From NCBI GenBank assembly GCA_963729115.1, contig CAVSMR010000003.1, forward strand, positions 930,001 through 994,000: a stretch of DNA of 64,000 nt. The letters are read 5' to 3'. The position numbers were made by a program, and so were the translations under genes. Positions 56,102 to 64,000 of the stretch are shown here, piece after piece. Position 1 is the first letter of the stretch, and each line of letters opens with the position of its first letter. This stretch comes from Actinophytocola sp963729115 (GTDB taxonomy: Bacteria; Actinomycetota; Actinomycetes; Mycobacteriales; Pseudonocardiaceae). The notes under the pieces were generated by a model. That model worked only from the letters and a program-made list of their open reading frames with translations, had not been told where the DNA came from and did no database searches.

Positions 56102-59101
56102 ATGGTTGCGAAGTACGGGGTTCTCGGGCCCCTTCAGATCACCGGTCACGACGGGCAGGGGTTGCGCCTGCGGGGTGACCGGCAGCGATCGCTGCTCGCC
56201 ATGCTGCTCTTCCACGCCAACAAGCAGGTGCCCACCGAGCGGCTCGTCGACGCGCTGTGGCCCGACGTGCCGCCGAAGTCCTACGCCTCCAACCTGCACA
56301 CCTACGTCTCCCGCCTCCGCGAGCGGCTCGGCCCCATCGACAACACCGGCCGCGGGTACCGGCTGCGCGTCGACGACGACGACCTCGACCTGCTCGTCTT
56401 CCGCCGCGAGGCCGCCATGGGCCGGGCCACCCGCGACCCCCGCACGGCCGCCGACCACCTGCGCCACGCGCTCGCCCAGTGGCGTGACCAGCCCCTCGCC
56501 GACCTCACCGTCCCGCAGCTCGACGCCGAGGTGGCCCGCCTGGAAGCCGAGCGGTGGGCCGTCTTCGAGGACTGCGTCGAGGCCGAGCTCGCCGCCGGCC
56601 GGCACGCGGACCTCGTCGGCGAGCTGGCTGCGGCCGTCGCCGAGCATCCGTTGCGCGAGCGGCTCGTGGGGCTGCTCATGACCGCCCTGTGCCGCTCCGG
56701 CCGACAGGTCGAGGCGCTCGACGCCTACCGCCGCACCCGCGCCACCCTGATCGACGAGACCGGCCTCGAACCCGGGCCCGAGCTGCGCGAGGTGCACGCC
56801 GCGATCCTCCGCGGCGACGACGCGAACCAGGACGGCAAGCACACCTGGCCGATCTGCCAGCTGCCCGCCGAGGTCCTCGACTTCACCGGCCGCCACGCCC
56901 TCGTCGACGAGCTGACCGCCACTCTCGCGCAGCGGCGTTCGCCCGTCGTCGTGCTGTCCGGCGAGCCCGGCGTGGGCAAGAGCATGCTCGCCGTCCGCGT
57001 GGCGCACCGCGTTCGCGACGCGTACCCCGACGGCCAGCTCTTCGCCCACCTCGCGGGCGGCTCGGAACCACGCGAGGTCGGCGACGTGCTCGCCGACCTG
57101 CTCCGCACGCTCGGCGTCACCGGCCCCGCCATCCCCGACGACCTGCACGCCAAGGCCGCGGTACTGCGCAGCCGCCTCGCCGACCGCAAGGTCCTGCTCG
57201 TCCTCGACGACGCCGCGAGCCCCGCCCAGATCCGCGCGCTGTTACCCGGCACGGCGTCCAGCGCCGTCCTCGTCACCAGCCGCCGCCGGCTGTCCGGCCT
57301 GGCCGGCGCGCACCGGGTGAGCGTCCCGCCGTTCACCGACGCCGAGGCCGAGGAGCTGCTCGAACGCGTGGCCGGCGTGCGGGTCGGCGGAGACCCGGGC
57401 GGTGCCGCGCGGATCGCCGCCGCGTGCGGGAACCTGCCGCTGGCGTTGCGGATCGCCGCCACCCGGCTGTCGCTGCGCCCGCAGCTGCGGCTGGGGGAGC
57501 TGGCCGACCGGCTCGCCGACGAGCGCCGCCGCCTCGACGAGCTGACCGTCAGCGACCTGCAGATCCGCCCCGGCCTCGCGCTGAGCTACGCCGCGTTGAC
57601 CGAGCCCGCCCGCTACCTCTTCCGCCTCATCGGCATGGTCGACGTCGCCGACCACCCCGCCTGGGGCCTCGCCCTGCTGCTCGACGGGCCGGCGGGCGAG
57701 GCCGCGGTCGAGGAGCTGGTCGAGTCCAGCCTGCTGCAGCCCGCCGGCGTCGACGCCTGCGGCGAGCCACGGTTCGTCATGCACGACATCGTCCGCGCGT
57801 ACGCCACCGAGCGCGCCCACGAGGTCATCGGCCTGCCCGAGCGGGAGGAGGCGGGCACGCGCCTGGTCCTCGCCGGCTACGCGCTCACCGACCTGCTCGT
57901 CCGCCGCCTGCCGCGCGTCTCGCCGCTGCCGCCGCGCGCCGCGGACGTGTCCCCACCGCCCGTCGCCCCCGTCACCATGCGCCGCATGCTCGCCGACCCC
58001 GAGGCGTGGTTCGCGCACGAGCGGCCGACGCTCGTGGCCGGCATCGGCCGGCTGTGCCGGGTCGACGACTTCTGCGAGGGCGAGTACGTCCTCGCCGCCG
58101 GGATGTTCGACCGGCTCGCCGCGTACCTGTGGCTGCACGGCTACTACGCCGACCTGCGCTTCTGCGCGGAGGCCCTGGCCGCCGCCGCCCGCGAGGACGG
58201 CAACGAGCTCGTCGAGGTGCGGGCGGAGGCCGTGCTCGTGCGGCTGCTGCACCTGCGTGGCGCGTACGCCGCCGCGGTCGTGCGGTACCGCCGCTGCGCG
58301 GAACGCCTGGCCCGGCTGGGCGACGGCCGCACCCGCGCCTGGGTGCTGACGAACCTCGCCGACTGCCTCACCGGGCTCGGCGAGCCGGAGGAGGCGCTGC
58401 TGCTGGCCACCCGCGCCGCGCAGGCGGACCCGGACGACGACTTCACCGAGCTGTCCGTGCTGCGCGCCCGGTCCGCCGCGCTGAACCGGCTCGGCCGGCC
58501 CGCGGAGTCGGTACGCCTGGACACCGCGGCCCTGGACGTGGCCCGGCGGAGCGAGGAGCCGCGCACGGTCGCGCTCGCGTTGCAGAGCCTGTCGTGGAGC
58601 CTCGCGCTGACCGGCGAGCTGGACGCCGCGGCCGACGCGGCGGGGGAATCGGTGTCGTTGCTGCGCGGCACGACCGCGCGCGCCTCGCTCGCCCGCTCGC
58701 TGCGCACGCTCGGCGCGATCCACGCCGGGCAGGGCCGGCGGGCCGCCGCCGTCGACGCGTTCACCGAGGGCCGGCGGATCGCCAAGGAGATCAACGAGCG
58801 GCCGCGGGAGCTGTCGTGCGCGCGGGCGCTGGCGGCGAGCTGGATCGGCGCCGGCCGGGCCGCGGACGCGATCCCGGAGCTGCGGCGCTGCCTCGCGGCG
58901 TACCGGGAGATGGGCAGCCGGGCGTCGGCCGCGGTGACGCTGCGCCTGCTCGCCGCCGCGTACGAGGCGAGCGGCGACGCGGCGCTCGCCCTCGAGGCCG
59001 TCGGCGAGGCGGAGCAGCTCGCCGACCCGCGCGACGCGAGCACCGCCACGCTCATCCGCCTGCTCCTCACGCTGACTGCGAACCAACTGACTGCGAACTA
59101 A
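56102..59101 (+). CDS. SARP/AfsR-type transcriptional regulator with NB-ARC and TPR-like domains
   Basis: This 999-residue protein starts at ATG 56102, with TACCAT nine bases upstream. In order it has an OmpR-like DNA-binding domain (about 1-85: LRGDRQRSLLAMLLFHANKQVPTERLVDALW), a BTAD domain (95-240) and an NB-ARC ATPase. The ATPase has Walker A GEPGVGKS near 287, Walker B VLLVLDDA and the VTSRRR loop. A long helical TPR-like C-terminus (about 600-990) ends it. This is the AfsR architecture, an ATP-gated activator often tied to secondary metabolism. No biosynthetic cluster is adjacent, so its targets are elsewhere. The last codons lie in a 15-bp tandem repeat. Confidence 0.92.
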   Translation: MVAKYGVLGPLQITGHDGQGLRLRGDRQRSLLAMLLFHANKQVPTERLVDALWPDVPPKSYASNLHTYVSRLRERLGPIDNTGRGYRLRVDDDDLDLLVFRREAAMGRATRDPRTAADHLRHALAQWRDQPLADLTVPQLDAEVARLEAERWAVFEDCVEAELAAGRHADLVGELAAAVAEHPLRERLVGLLMTALCRSGRQVEALDAYRRTRATLIDETGLEPGPELREVHAAILRGDDANQDGKHTWPICQLPAEVLDFTGRHALVDELTATLAQRRSPVVVLSGEPGVGKSMLAVRVAHRVRDAYPDGQLFAHLAGGSEPREVGDVLADLLRTLGVTGPAIPDDLHAKAAVLRSRLADRKVLLVLDDAASPAQIRALLPGTASSAVLVTSRRRLSGLAGAHRVSVPPFTDAEAEELLERVAGVRVGGDPGGAARIAAACGNLPLALRIAATRLSLRPQLRLGELADRLADERRRLDELTVSDLQIRPGLALSYAALTEPARYLFRLIGMVDVADHPAWGLALLLDGPAGEAAVEELVESSLLQPAGVDACGEPRFVMHDIVRAYATERAHEVIGLPEREEAGTRLVLAGYALTDLLVRRLPRVSPLPPRAADVSPPPVAPVTMRRMLADPEAWFAHERPTLVAGIGRLCRVDDFCEGEYVLAAGMFDRLAAYLWLHGYYADLRFCAEALAAAAREDGNELVEVRAEAVLVRLLHLRGAYAAAVVRYRRCAERLARLGDGRTRAWVLTNLADCLTGLGEPEEALLLATRAAQADPDDDFTELSVLRARSAALNRLGRPAESVRLDTAALDVARRSEEPRTVALALQSLSWSLALTGELDAAADAAGESVSLLRGTTARASLARSLRTLGAIHAGQGRRAAAVDAFTEGRRIAKEINERPRELSCARALAASWIGAGRAADAIPELRRCLAAYREMGSRASAAVTLRLLAAAYEASGDAALALEAVGEAEQLADPRDASTATLIRLLLTLTANQLTAN

Positions 59102-59131
59102 CTGACTGCGAACTAACTGACTGCGAAGTAA
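59072..59131 (+). repeat. Four 15-bp tandem repeats at the SARP stop codon
   Basis: CTGACTGCGAACTAA occurs four times in a row with two variants. The first unit ends CAA (Gln, coding). The second to fourth end TAA, so the gene stops in unit two and has two further in-frame stops. Confidence 0.9.
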
Positions 59132-59133
59132 CA

Positions 59134-59175
59134 GGCGGGTACCGGACGCGTCCCTCCGTGCGTCCGGCACCCGCC
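59134..59175. terminator. Bidirectional terminator between the SARP and membrane-protein genes
   Basis: GGCGGGT (59134-59140) pairs with ACCCGCC (59169-59175). After one mismatch, CCGGACGC (59142-59149) pairs with GCGTCCGG (59160-59167). This leaves a 10-nt loop and a 15-bp stem overall. Converging transcripts meet here. Confidence 0.8.
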
Positions 59176-59199
59176 TTCCCCTGCTGTGCGGCGCGTCCC

Positions 59200-59733
59200 C
59201 TACGCGGCCGCCTTCGCGTAGCGGCCGTTGGCCGGCAGCCACGTGAAGATGATCGCCAGCACCGCGCCGAGGAACGTGACCAGCGCGAGCATCGCCATGG
59301 TCGTCGTGGTCTCGTCGGCGATGATCATCCCGGCGAACGCCAGGGCGAGCAGTGCCGAGACGGTGACCAGCGCCCGGGCCCAGGCGGCGGCCTTGCGCAT
59401 GGCCAGCGCGAAGATCACGAGCAGGACACCGGCGACGAGCGCGAGGTAGCCGCGCATCGCGAAGGTCGACTCGAAGTCGTCGAGCGACGAGTAGCCGGCG
59501 ATCTGCACCGCCGACTCGAGGTTCGCGTCGGTCAGGGCCTCGGCGGGCAGGCCCGCGTCGGCCAGGATGTCCTTGATCAGGTCGCTGCCGCCGGTGGCGA
59601 TGATGATGCCGTTCACGATGGACGCGACGGCGGTGAGCACGGCGAAGACGATGGCGGTCGTGAGCGTGCCGGGGCGGCGGGCGGCGGCTTGTTGCTGCGG
59701 CGTAACGGGGGGCGTAACGGGGTATGCGGACAC
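59200..59733 (-). CDS. Small membrane protein with four membrane segments
   Basis: I start at GTG 59733 (VSAYPVTPPVTPQQQAAARRP), with AAGGAG upstream, giving 177 residues; the frame is open further left. After a Pro/Gln-rich leader come hydrophobic segments near 27-48, 92-110, 118-138 and 144-166. The loop between the first two holds SDLIKDILADAGLPAEALTDANLESAVQIAGYSSLDDFEST. It resembles small actinobacterial membrane proteins without known function. It is on the same strand as the LppZ-like gene, 143 bp away. Confidence 0.78.
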   Translation of the reverse strand: MSAYPVTPPVTPQQQAAARRPGTLTTAIVFAVLTAVASIVNGIIIATGGSDLIKDILADAGLPAEALTDANLESAVQIAGYSSLDDFESTFAMRGYLALVAGVLLVIFALAMRKAAAWARALVTVSALLALAFAGMIIADETTTTMAMLALVTFLGAVLAIIFTWLPANGRYAKAAA

Positions 59734-59876
59734 GTGTGTACTTCTCCTTGAACTGACTTCCGGATGTGGAGATGACCCTCGGTTCGCGGCACCCTCGGGC
59801 CGCGAGGCCACCTAGCGCGGCACATTAAGCCGCCCGTCCACACGGAACGCACACAGAACCGCGAGACCCACGCGGG

Positions 59877-61055
59877 TCAGTCCGGGCCGCCGCCTCCGCC
59901 GCCCTGCTGGACGGTCACGACCACCGCGCGGTCGTCGCTCGACACGGGCTGGCCGCCGTCCTTGTTGACCGTCCCGGCTACCGCGAGCCGCTCGTTGATC
60001 AGGTCGAACCCGGACAGCCGGCCGAAGCCCTCCTCGGCGGCGAGCAGCACCTCGGGTTTGCCGCTGAACGAGCCGTCCTCGGCGAGCGGCAGGTTCTGCA
60101 GGTTGCCGGCCCGCGCCGTGACGACCCAGACCGCGTCGGGCGTGGCCGCGCAGCCGGACACGCCCGGCCGGTCCGGCCAGCTCCACGCCGCCTCGCCGAG
60201 CGGCTTGCCCGGCTGCAGGTGGTAGAGCAGGTCGGTGGTCGGCGTGTTGTCGGTGACCCACAGGCGCGAACCGTCCATCGACGCGCAGACCCCACCGGGT
60301 GAGGTCAGCCCGCTCGCCACCATCCGGTTGGCGGTGGGGTTGTCCGGGGCCGGCTCGCCGGACGCGTCGATGCGCAGCACCTTGCCGGCGAGCGAGCCGG
60401 GGTTGCGCGCGAGCACCGGGTTGCCGGCGTTTCCGGTGGCGAGCAGCAGCGCGCCGCGGTGGTCGAGGGCCAGCGCGCCCCGGTTGCCGCTCGCGCCGCG
60501 CGGGATGCCGGTCAGCACGGGCTTGGGCGTGTCGCCGGGCGCGATGCGCACCAGGCGGTTGTCGGTGGCGGTCGTGACGTAGGCGAAGAGCAGCTGGTCC
60601 TCGGTGTAGGTGGGGGAGAGCGCGAGGCCGGTCAGCCCGCCGTCGGTCTTGGCGTCGACCGGGACGGTGGCCACGACCTGCGGCTTGGCGCCGCGCTTGA
60701 CGCGCAGGATGCGCCCGGTGTCGCGCTCGCCGACCAGCGCGGCCGGCTCGCGGCCGTCGCCGGGCAGCGCGGCCACCGCGACGACCGTCGACAGGCAGGT
60801 GCCGATCACGGCGGGGTTGTAGTCCTTGCAGCCGTCGGGCGGCGGCACGTCGGACGGCTTGGGCTGCTCGGGCTGGCTCTGCCCGCTCGGGCCGCCCTCG
60901 TCACCGGGCAGCTCCGGGTCCGGCGCGGCCTGCGGGGTCAGCTCGCTCTGCGGGTTCCAGTCCTCGGGCTGGTCGGAGAACGTGGCGCAGCCCGCGGTCA
61001 GCAGCGCACCGCCGACCGTGACGCCGGCCACCAGCGTCCGCCACCACGCTCCCAT
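59877..61055 (-). CDS. LppZ-like lipoprotein with beta-propeller (sugar dehydrogenase-like) domain
   Basis: This 392-residue protein has a lipoprotein signal peptide with lipobox LTAGC (lipidated Cys23). An acidic Pro-rich linker follows (25-75). A propeller domain like soluble quinoprotein glucose dehydrogenases comes next: RDTGRILRVKRG, GGLTGLALSPTYTEDQLLFAYV, SLAGKVLRIDASGEPAPDNPT, and GGVCASMDGSRLWVTDN. It closely follows the M. tuberculosis LppZ (Rv3006) pattern as I remember it. It is outside the membrane and its cofactor and substrate are unknown. The DoxX gene lies on the opposite strand 1 kb away, as in mycobacteria. Confidence 0.87.
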   Translation of the reverse strand: MGAWWRTLVAGVTVGGALLTAGCATFSDQPEDWNPQSELTPQAAPDPELPGDEGGPSGQSQPEQPKPSDVPPPDGCKDYNPAVIGTCLSTVVAVAALPGDGREPAALVGERDTGRILRVKRGAKPQVVATVPVDAKTDGGLTGLALSPTYTEDQLLFAYVTTATDNRLVRIAPGDTPKPVLTGIPRGASGNRGALALDHRGALLLATGNAGNPVLARNPGSLAGKVLRIDASGEPAPDNPTANRMVASGLTSPGGVCASMDGSRLWVTDNTPTTDLLYHLQPGKPLGEAAWSWPDRPGVSGCAATPDAVWVVTARAGNLQNLPLAEDGSFSGKPEVLLAAEEGFGRLSGFDLINERLAVAGTVNKDGGQPVSSDDRAVVVTVQQGGGGGGPD

Positions 61056-61106
61056 GGCTCCAAGCTAGGTCCCGGTCCGTGAACAACACGTGAGAGGGTG
61101 GGCCGC

Positions 61107-62039
61107 GTGACTGGTACTGGGACGATCACCGTGCTGGTGCCCGACGAGCTGGGCGCCGAGGCGTTGTCCGGCATCGACGGCGTGCGCGCGCTCGTCTACG
61201 ACCCCGATCCGGGCAAACCACTCCCATCGGGCGCGGCCGAGGCCGAGGTGCTCGTCCCCGGCTTCCTCGCCGAGACCGACCCGGCCGCGTTCGTCGACCG
61301 GTTGCCCAAGCTCGAGCTCATCCAGCTGACCACCGCGGGCGCGGAGAACTGGATCGGCCGCATCCCCGCTCACGTCAAGCTCTCGATCGCCCGCGGCGCG
61401 CACGGCGGCAGCACCGCGGAGTGGGCGCTCGGCGCGCTGATCGCCGTCTACCGCGAGCTGATCGGGTTCGAGCACCAGCGGCAGGCCCGCGAGTGGCAAC
61501 GCCACCCCACGGACACGCTGCAGGACAAGCGGGTCCTCGTCCTCGGCGCGGGCGACCTCGGTACCCGGCTGCGCCGCCGGCTGGAGGCGAGCGACGCGAG
61601 CGTCACGCTGGTCGGCACCACGGCGCGGGACGGCGTGCACGGGATCGACGAGCTGCCCGCCCTGCTCGGTGCGCACGACGCGGTCGTGCTGATGGTGCCG
61701 CTCACCGACGCGACGACCGGTCTCGTCGACGCGGCGTTCCTGGCCCGCATGCCGGACGGCGCGGTGCTGGTGAACGCGGCGCGCGGCAAGGTGGTCGTGA
61801 CCGAGGCGCTGCTCGCAGAGCTGACGAACGGGCGGCTGCGCGCGGCGCTGGACGTCACCGACCCGGAGCCGCTGCCGCCCGACCATCCTCTGTGGACGGC
61901 CCCCGGCCTGCTGCTGACCCCGCACGTCGCGGGCAGCGTGCACGACTACGCGCGCCGGGCGTACGCCGTGGTGGCGGCGGAGGTGGCGCGGTACGCGGCG
62001 GGTGAGGATCCGGCCAACTTGGTACACGGAGCGTATTGA
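61107..62039 (+). CDS. D-isomer-specific 2-hydroxyacid dehydrogenase
   Basis: I start at GTG 61107, which has GAGGGTG upstream; GTG 61098 is the alternative. The 310-residue protein has the nucleotide motif GAGDLGTRL (148-156), the catalytic Arg in NAARGKVVV, the acidic residue in DVTDPEPLP and the His in TPHVAGS. These cover the Arg-Glu/Asp-His triad of the family. It reduces a 2-oxo acid or oxidises a D-2-hydroxy acid; the substrate is not evident. It is divergent from the LppZ-like gene with a 51-bp gap. The DoxX gene follows after 49 bp with its own -10 box. Confidence 0.9.
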   Translation: MTGTGTITVLVPDELGAEALSGIDGVRALVYDPDPGKPLPSGAAEAEVLVPGFLAETDPAAFVDRLPKLELIQLTTAGAENWIGRIPAHVKLSIARGAHGGSTAEWALGALIAVYRELIGFEHQRQAREWQRHPTDTLQDKRVLVLGAGDLGTRLRRRLEASDASVTLVGTTARDGVHGIDELPALLGAHDAVVLMVPLTDATTGLVDAAFLARMPDGAVLVNAARGKVVVTEALLAELTNGRLRAALDVTDPEPLPPDHPLWTAPGLLLTPHVAGSVHDYARRAYAVVAAEVARYAAGEDPANLVHGAY

Positions 62040-62075
62040 TTGGGGATTGCCGGCGTATCCGGTCCGCCGATGCCC

Positions 62076-62081
62076 TATCCT
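62076..62081 (+). promoter_or_regulatory. Leaderless -10 box TATCCT for the DoxX gene
   Basis: TATCCT ends seven bases before GTG 62089 and no ribosome site is present. Confidence 0.5.
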
Positions 62082-62088
62082 GCGCTGG

Positions 62089-62790
62089 GTGACTACTGAC
62101 GACAACCGTTCTAGGGCTGCGGGCGGTTACTCAGATAGCGGCCTCTTCGATCGTCGTGGGGACGCCGGGAGATCGGACGAGGGCTTCGACGACGCCGGTT
62201 ACTCCAGCCAGCAGACCACTGTGCTGTCCGGCTCGTCCGGTTCCACCGCCTTCGACAGCGAGTTCGACGACTCGTTCGACGACGAGTCGGAGAAGCGGGC
62301 GGTCGCGTGGCACGGTGGGCTGGACTTCGGCTTACTCGTGTTGCGCCTGGTGCTCGGTGGCCTGTTCATCGCGCACGGCCTGGACAAGCTGTTCGGCTGG
62401 TTCGACGGCCTCGGCCGCGGCGGGACCGAGCAGCTGCTCACCGGGTTCGGTTTCCACGACGTGAAGATCCTCACCTGGGTCCTCGCGGTCAGCGAGACCG
62501 CCGGTGGCCTGCTGCTGGTGATCGGCCTGCTCACTCCGGTGGGCGCGGCCGCGATCCTCGCGGTGATGGCCAACGTCATCGTCGTGAAGGGCGACTGGAG
62601 CGGCTTCCTCGGCGGTGTCGAGGTCGAGATGATGTACGCGGGCGCGGCGTTCGCGCTGCTGTTCACCGGACCCGGCCGGGTTTCCCTCGACCGCAACACG
62701 CACTGGTTCCGCAAGGCACCGGCGTACGGGTTCCTCTTCCTCATCGTCGCGGCCGGCGCGGCCGTGACGACCCTGTTCGTCTTCCGCTGA
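62089..62790 (+). CDS. DoxX family membrane protein (Rv3005c-like)
   Basis: This 233-residue protein starts at GTG 62089. An acidic, disordered N-terminal cytoplasmic region (1-75: GFDDAGYSSQQTTVLSGSSGS, DSEFDDSFDDESEK) is followed by a four-segment DoxX domain. That domain includes LDFGLLVLRLVLGGLFIAHGLDKLFGWFDG and LAVSETAGGLLLVIGLLTPVGAA. In M. tuberculosis the corresponding Rv3005c forms an oxidoreductase complex with superoxide dismutase and a thiosulfate sulfurtransferase. Whether this one does is unknown. HemW begins 22 bp downstream. Confidence 0.9.
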   Translation: MTTDDNRSRAAGGYSDSGLFDRRGDAGRSDEGFDDAGYSSQQTTVLSGSSGSTAFDSEFDDSFDDESEKRAVAWHGGLDFGLLVLRLVLGGLFIAHGLDKLFGWFDGLGRGGTEQLLTGFGFHDVKILTWVLAVSETAGGLLLVIGLLTPVGAAAILAVMANVIVVKGDWSGFLGGVEVEMMYAGAAFALLFTGPGRVSLDRNTHWFRKAPAYGFLFLIVAAGAAVTTLFVFR

Positions 62791-62812
62791 CGGCGGGGCG
62801 CAGGATGGACGC

Positions 62813-64000
62813 GTGCCATCCGCGCTTCCCGACGGCGAAACCGCGCCATCCGACGGCCGGCTGCCCGAATCCGCCCTGCGGGGTCTCGGGCGCCGGCCGT
62901 TCGGCGTCTACGTGCACGTGCCGTTCTGCGCGACGCGTTGCGGCTACTGCGACTTCAACACCTACACCGCGGCGGAGCTGGCGTCCTCGCCCGCGTCGCC
63001 GGAGTCCTGGTTGGACGGTCTGCGCCGCGAGCTCGACCTGGCCGCGACCGCCCTCGGCTCCGCTCCCGCGGCCGCCACGGTGTTCGTCGGCGGCGGCACG
63101 CCCTCGCTGCTGGGTGCCGCCGGGCTGGCGTCGGTGCTCGATGCCGTCCGGGCCACGTTCGGCCTGACCCCCGATGCCGAGGTGACGACGGAGTCCAACC
63201 CCGAGTCCACGTCGCCGGAGTTCTTCGCGGGGATCCGGGCGTCCGGGTTCACGCGGGTGTCGCTCGGCATGCAGTCCGCCGCCCCGCACGTGCTCGCCGT
63301 GCTCGACCGCACCCACACGCCGGGCCGCGCGGCGGCCGCGGCCCGCGAGGCCCGGGCGGCGGGCTTCGAGCACGTGAACCTGGACCTGATCTACGGCACG
63401 CCGGGGGAGGCCGCGGGTGACCTCGCGGCGTCGCTGGACGCCGTGCTCGAGGCGGGCGTGGACCACGTGTCCGCGTACGCGCTGATCGTGGAGGACGGCA
63501 CGGCCCTGGCCCGCCGGATCGCCCGCGGCGAGCTCCCGTCCCCGGACGACGACGTCCTGGCCGACCGCTACGAGCAGGTCGACGCGGCGCTGTCGGCGGC
63601 CGGGCTGCACTGGTACGAGGTGTCGAACTGGGCGTCGTCGACGTCGGCGTGGTGCCGGCACAACCTGGGCTACTGGCACGGTGCGGACTGGTGGGGCGCG
63701 GGGCCGGGCGCGCACAGCCACGTGGGCGGCGTGCGGTGGTGGAACGTGCGCCACCCGGCGCGGTACGCGTCCCTGCTCGCGGCCGGCTCGTCCCCGGCCG
63801 CCGCCCGCGAGGTTCTGTCTACTTCGGACCAGCGGCTGGAGCGGGTGATGCTGGAGCTCCGCCTGGTCGACGGCCTGGTGATCGACGCCCTGTCGCCCAC
63901 CGCGCAGGCGGCGGCGCGGCGGATGGGGGAGGAGGGCCTGCTGGACGCGGCCGCGTTGAAGGGCGTCAACGGCCGCTTCGGCCGCTGCGTGCTGACCCTG
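62813..64000 (+). CDS. hemW: Radical SAM heme chaperone HemW / HemN-like (3' end outside window)
   Basis: At least 396 codons are visible and the frame runs off the right edge. The start is GTG 62813; a CAGGAT box six bases upstream suggests a leaderless start. The radical SAM cluster motif is C39-ATR-C43-GY-C46 (CxxxCxxC). GGGTPSLL follows, then TTESNPES, RVSLGMQS, NLDLIYGTPGE, SAYALIVEDGT and WCRHNLGYWHGADWWGAGPGAHSH. The last segments mark HemW rather than true coproporphyrinogen dehydrogenase. HemW inserts heme into respiratory proteins. At this point the resemblance to the mycobacterial gene order, as I recall it, ends. Confidence 0.93.
   Translation, partial: MPSALPDGETAPSDGRLPESALRGLGRRPFGVYVHVPFCATRCGYCDFNTYTAAELASSPASPESWLDGLRRELDLAATALGSAPAAATVFVGGGTPSLLGAAGLASVLDAVRATFGLTPDAEVTTESNPESTSPEFFAGIRASGFTRVSLGMQSAAPHVLAVLDRTHTPGRAAAAAREARAAGFEHVNLDLIYGTPGEAAGDLAASLDAVLEAGVDHVSAYALIVEDGTALARRIARGELPSPDDDVLADRYEQVDAALSAAGLHWYEVSNWASSTSAWCRHNLGYWHGADWWGAGPGAHSHVGGVRWWNVRHPARYASLLAAGSSPAAAREVLSTSDQRLERVMLELRLVDGLVIDALSPTAQAAARRMGEEGLLDAAALKGVNGRFGRCVLTL

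Noticed and set aside
54272..57148. A 958-codon minus-strand open frame across gatB and the SARP gene
   Set aside because: It is antisense to two well-supported genes and has no recognisable domain. GC-rich antisense frames rarely meet stops.

Overview
The window is chromosomal DNA from a very GC-rich, filamentous-type actinobacterium, most likely a member of the Pseudonocardiales (Amycolatopsis-like). The reasons are strong G/C bias at third codon positions, many GTG/TTG starts, many leaderless genes (a TANNNT box 6-9 nt before the start codon), type VII secretion-type exported proteins, a SARP regulator and a DasR-type operator. From memory, and not from a search, the conserved genes are colinear with the M. 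tuberculosis Rv3005c-Rv3034c region. That core holds a DoxX protein, an LppZ-like lipoprotein, gatB/gatA/gatC, an ACT protein, ligA, a MetE-like protein, mnmA, a cysteine desulfurase, an acyltransferase, a GNAT, etfA/etfB, a methyltransferase, a GH57 enzyme, a GT4 enzyme and a hexapeptide acyltransferase. Accessory blocks interrupt the core.

Left part (1-17.1 kb): a rhodanese and cysteine dioxygenase pair; the debranching enzyme glgX behind four genes for type VII-type exported proteins and a companion; an orphan ABC ATPase; an enoyl-CoA hydratase / methyltransferase / THUMP-like run that ends in an unusual 73-bp repeat and a long bidirectional hairpin; a GGDEF-HTH fusion facing an EspR-like regulator, an ImmA-type metalloprotease and a MAB_1171c-type membrane protein; then a nucleoside hydrolase and LtrA.

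Middle (17.1-31.3 kb): polysaccharide genes resembling the mycobacterial 6-O-methylglucose lipopolysaccharide locus (acyltransferase, GT4, GH57 branching enzyme, methyltransferase), degV, etfBA, two lipid-type acyltransferases, an MFS exporter, and the cysteine desulfurase-mnmA pair for tRNA 2-thiouridine.

Right-middle (31.3-48.5 kb): a tightly coupled six-gene DUF4178/DUF2617/DUF4247/DUF350/aminopropyltransferase cluster; a peptidase S51; a tyrosine phosphatase; a QueA homologue with an SDR; a GAF histidine kinase with a LuxR-type regulator; a secreted chitinase whose promoter carries DasR-type sites; a BNR-repeat protein paired with a MoaD/ThiS-like protein; and an MFS/TetR pair with three operators between them.

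Right end (48.5-64 kb): ligA, a GNAT, the ACT gene, gatCAB, a SARP regulator, a membrane protein, an LppZ-like lipoprotein, a dehydrogenase, DoxX and the start of hemW. Two intergenic regions here (51.2-51.6 kb and 55.85-56.09 kb) hold short inverted repeats of one family. The first also holds decayed copies of the 3' ends of both flanking genes. I saw no rRNA, tRNA, CRISPR array or insertion sequence.
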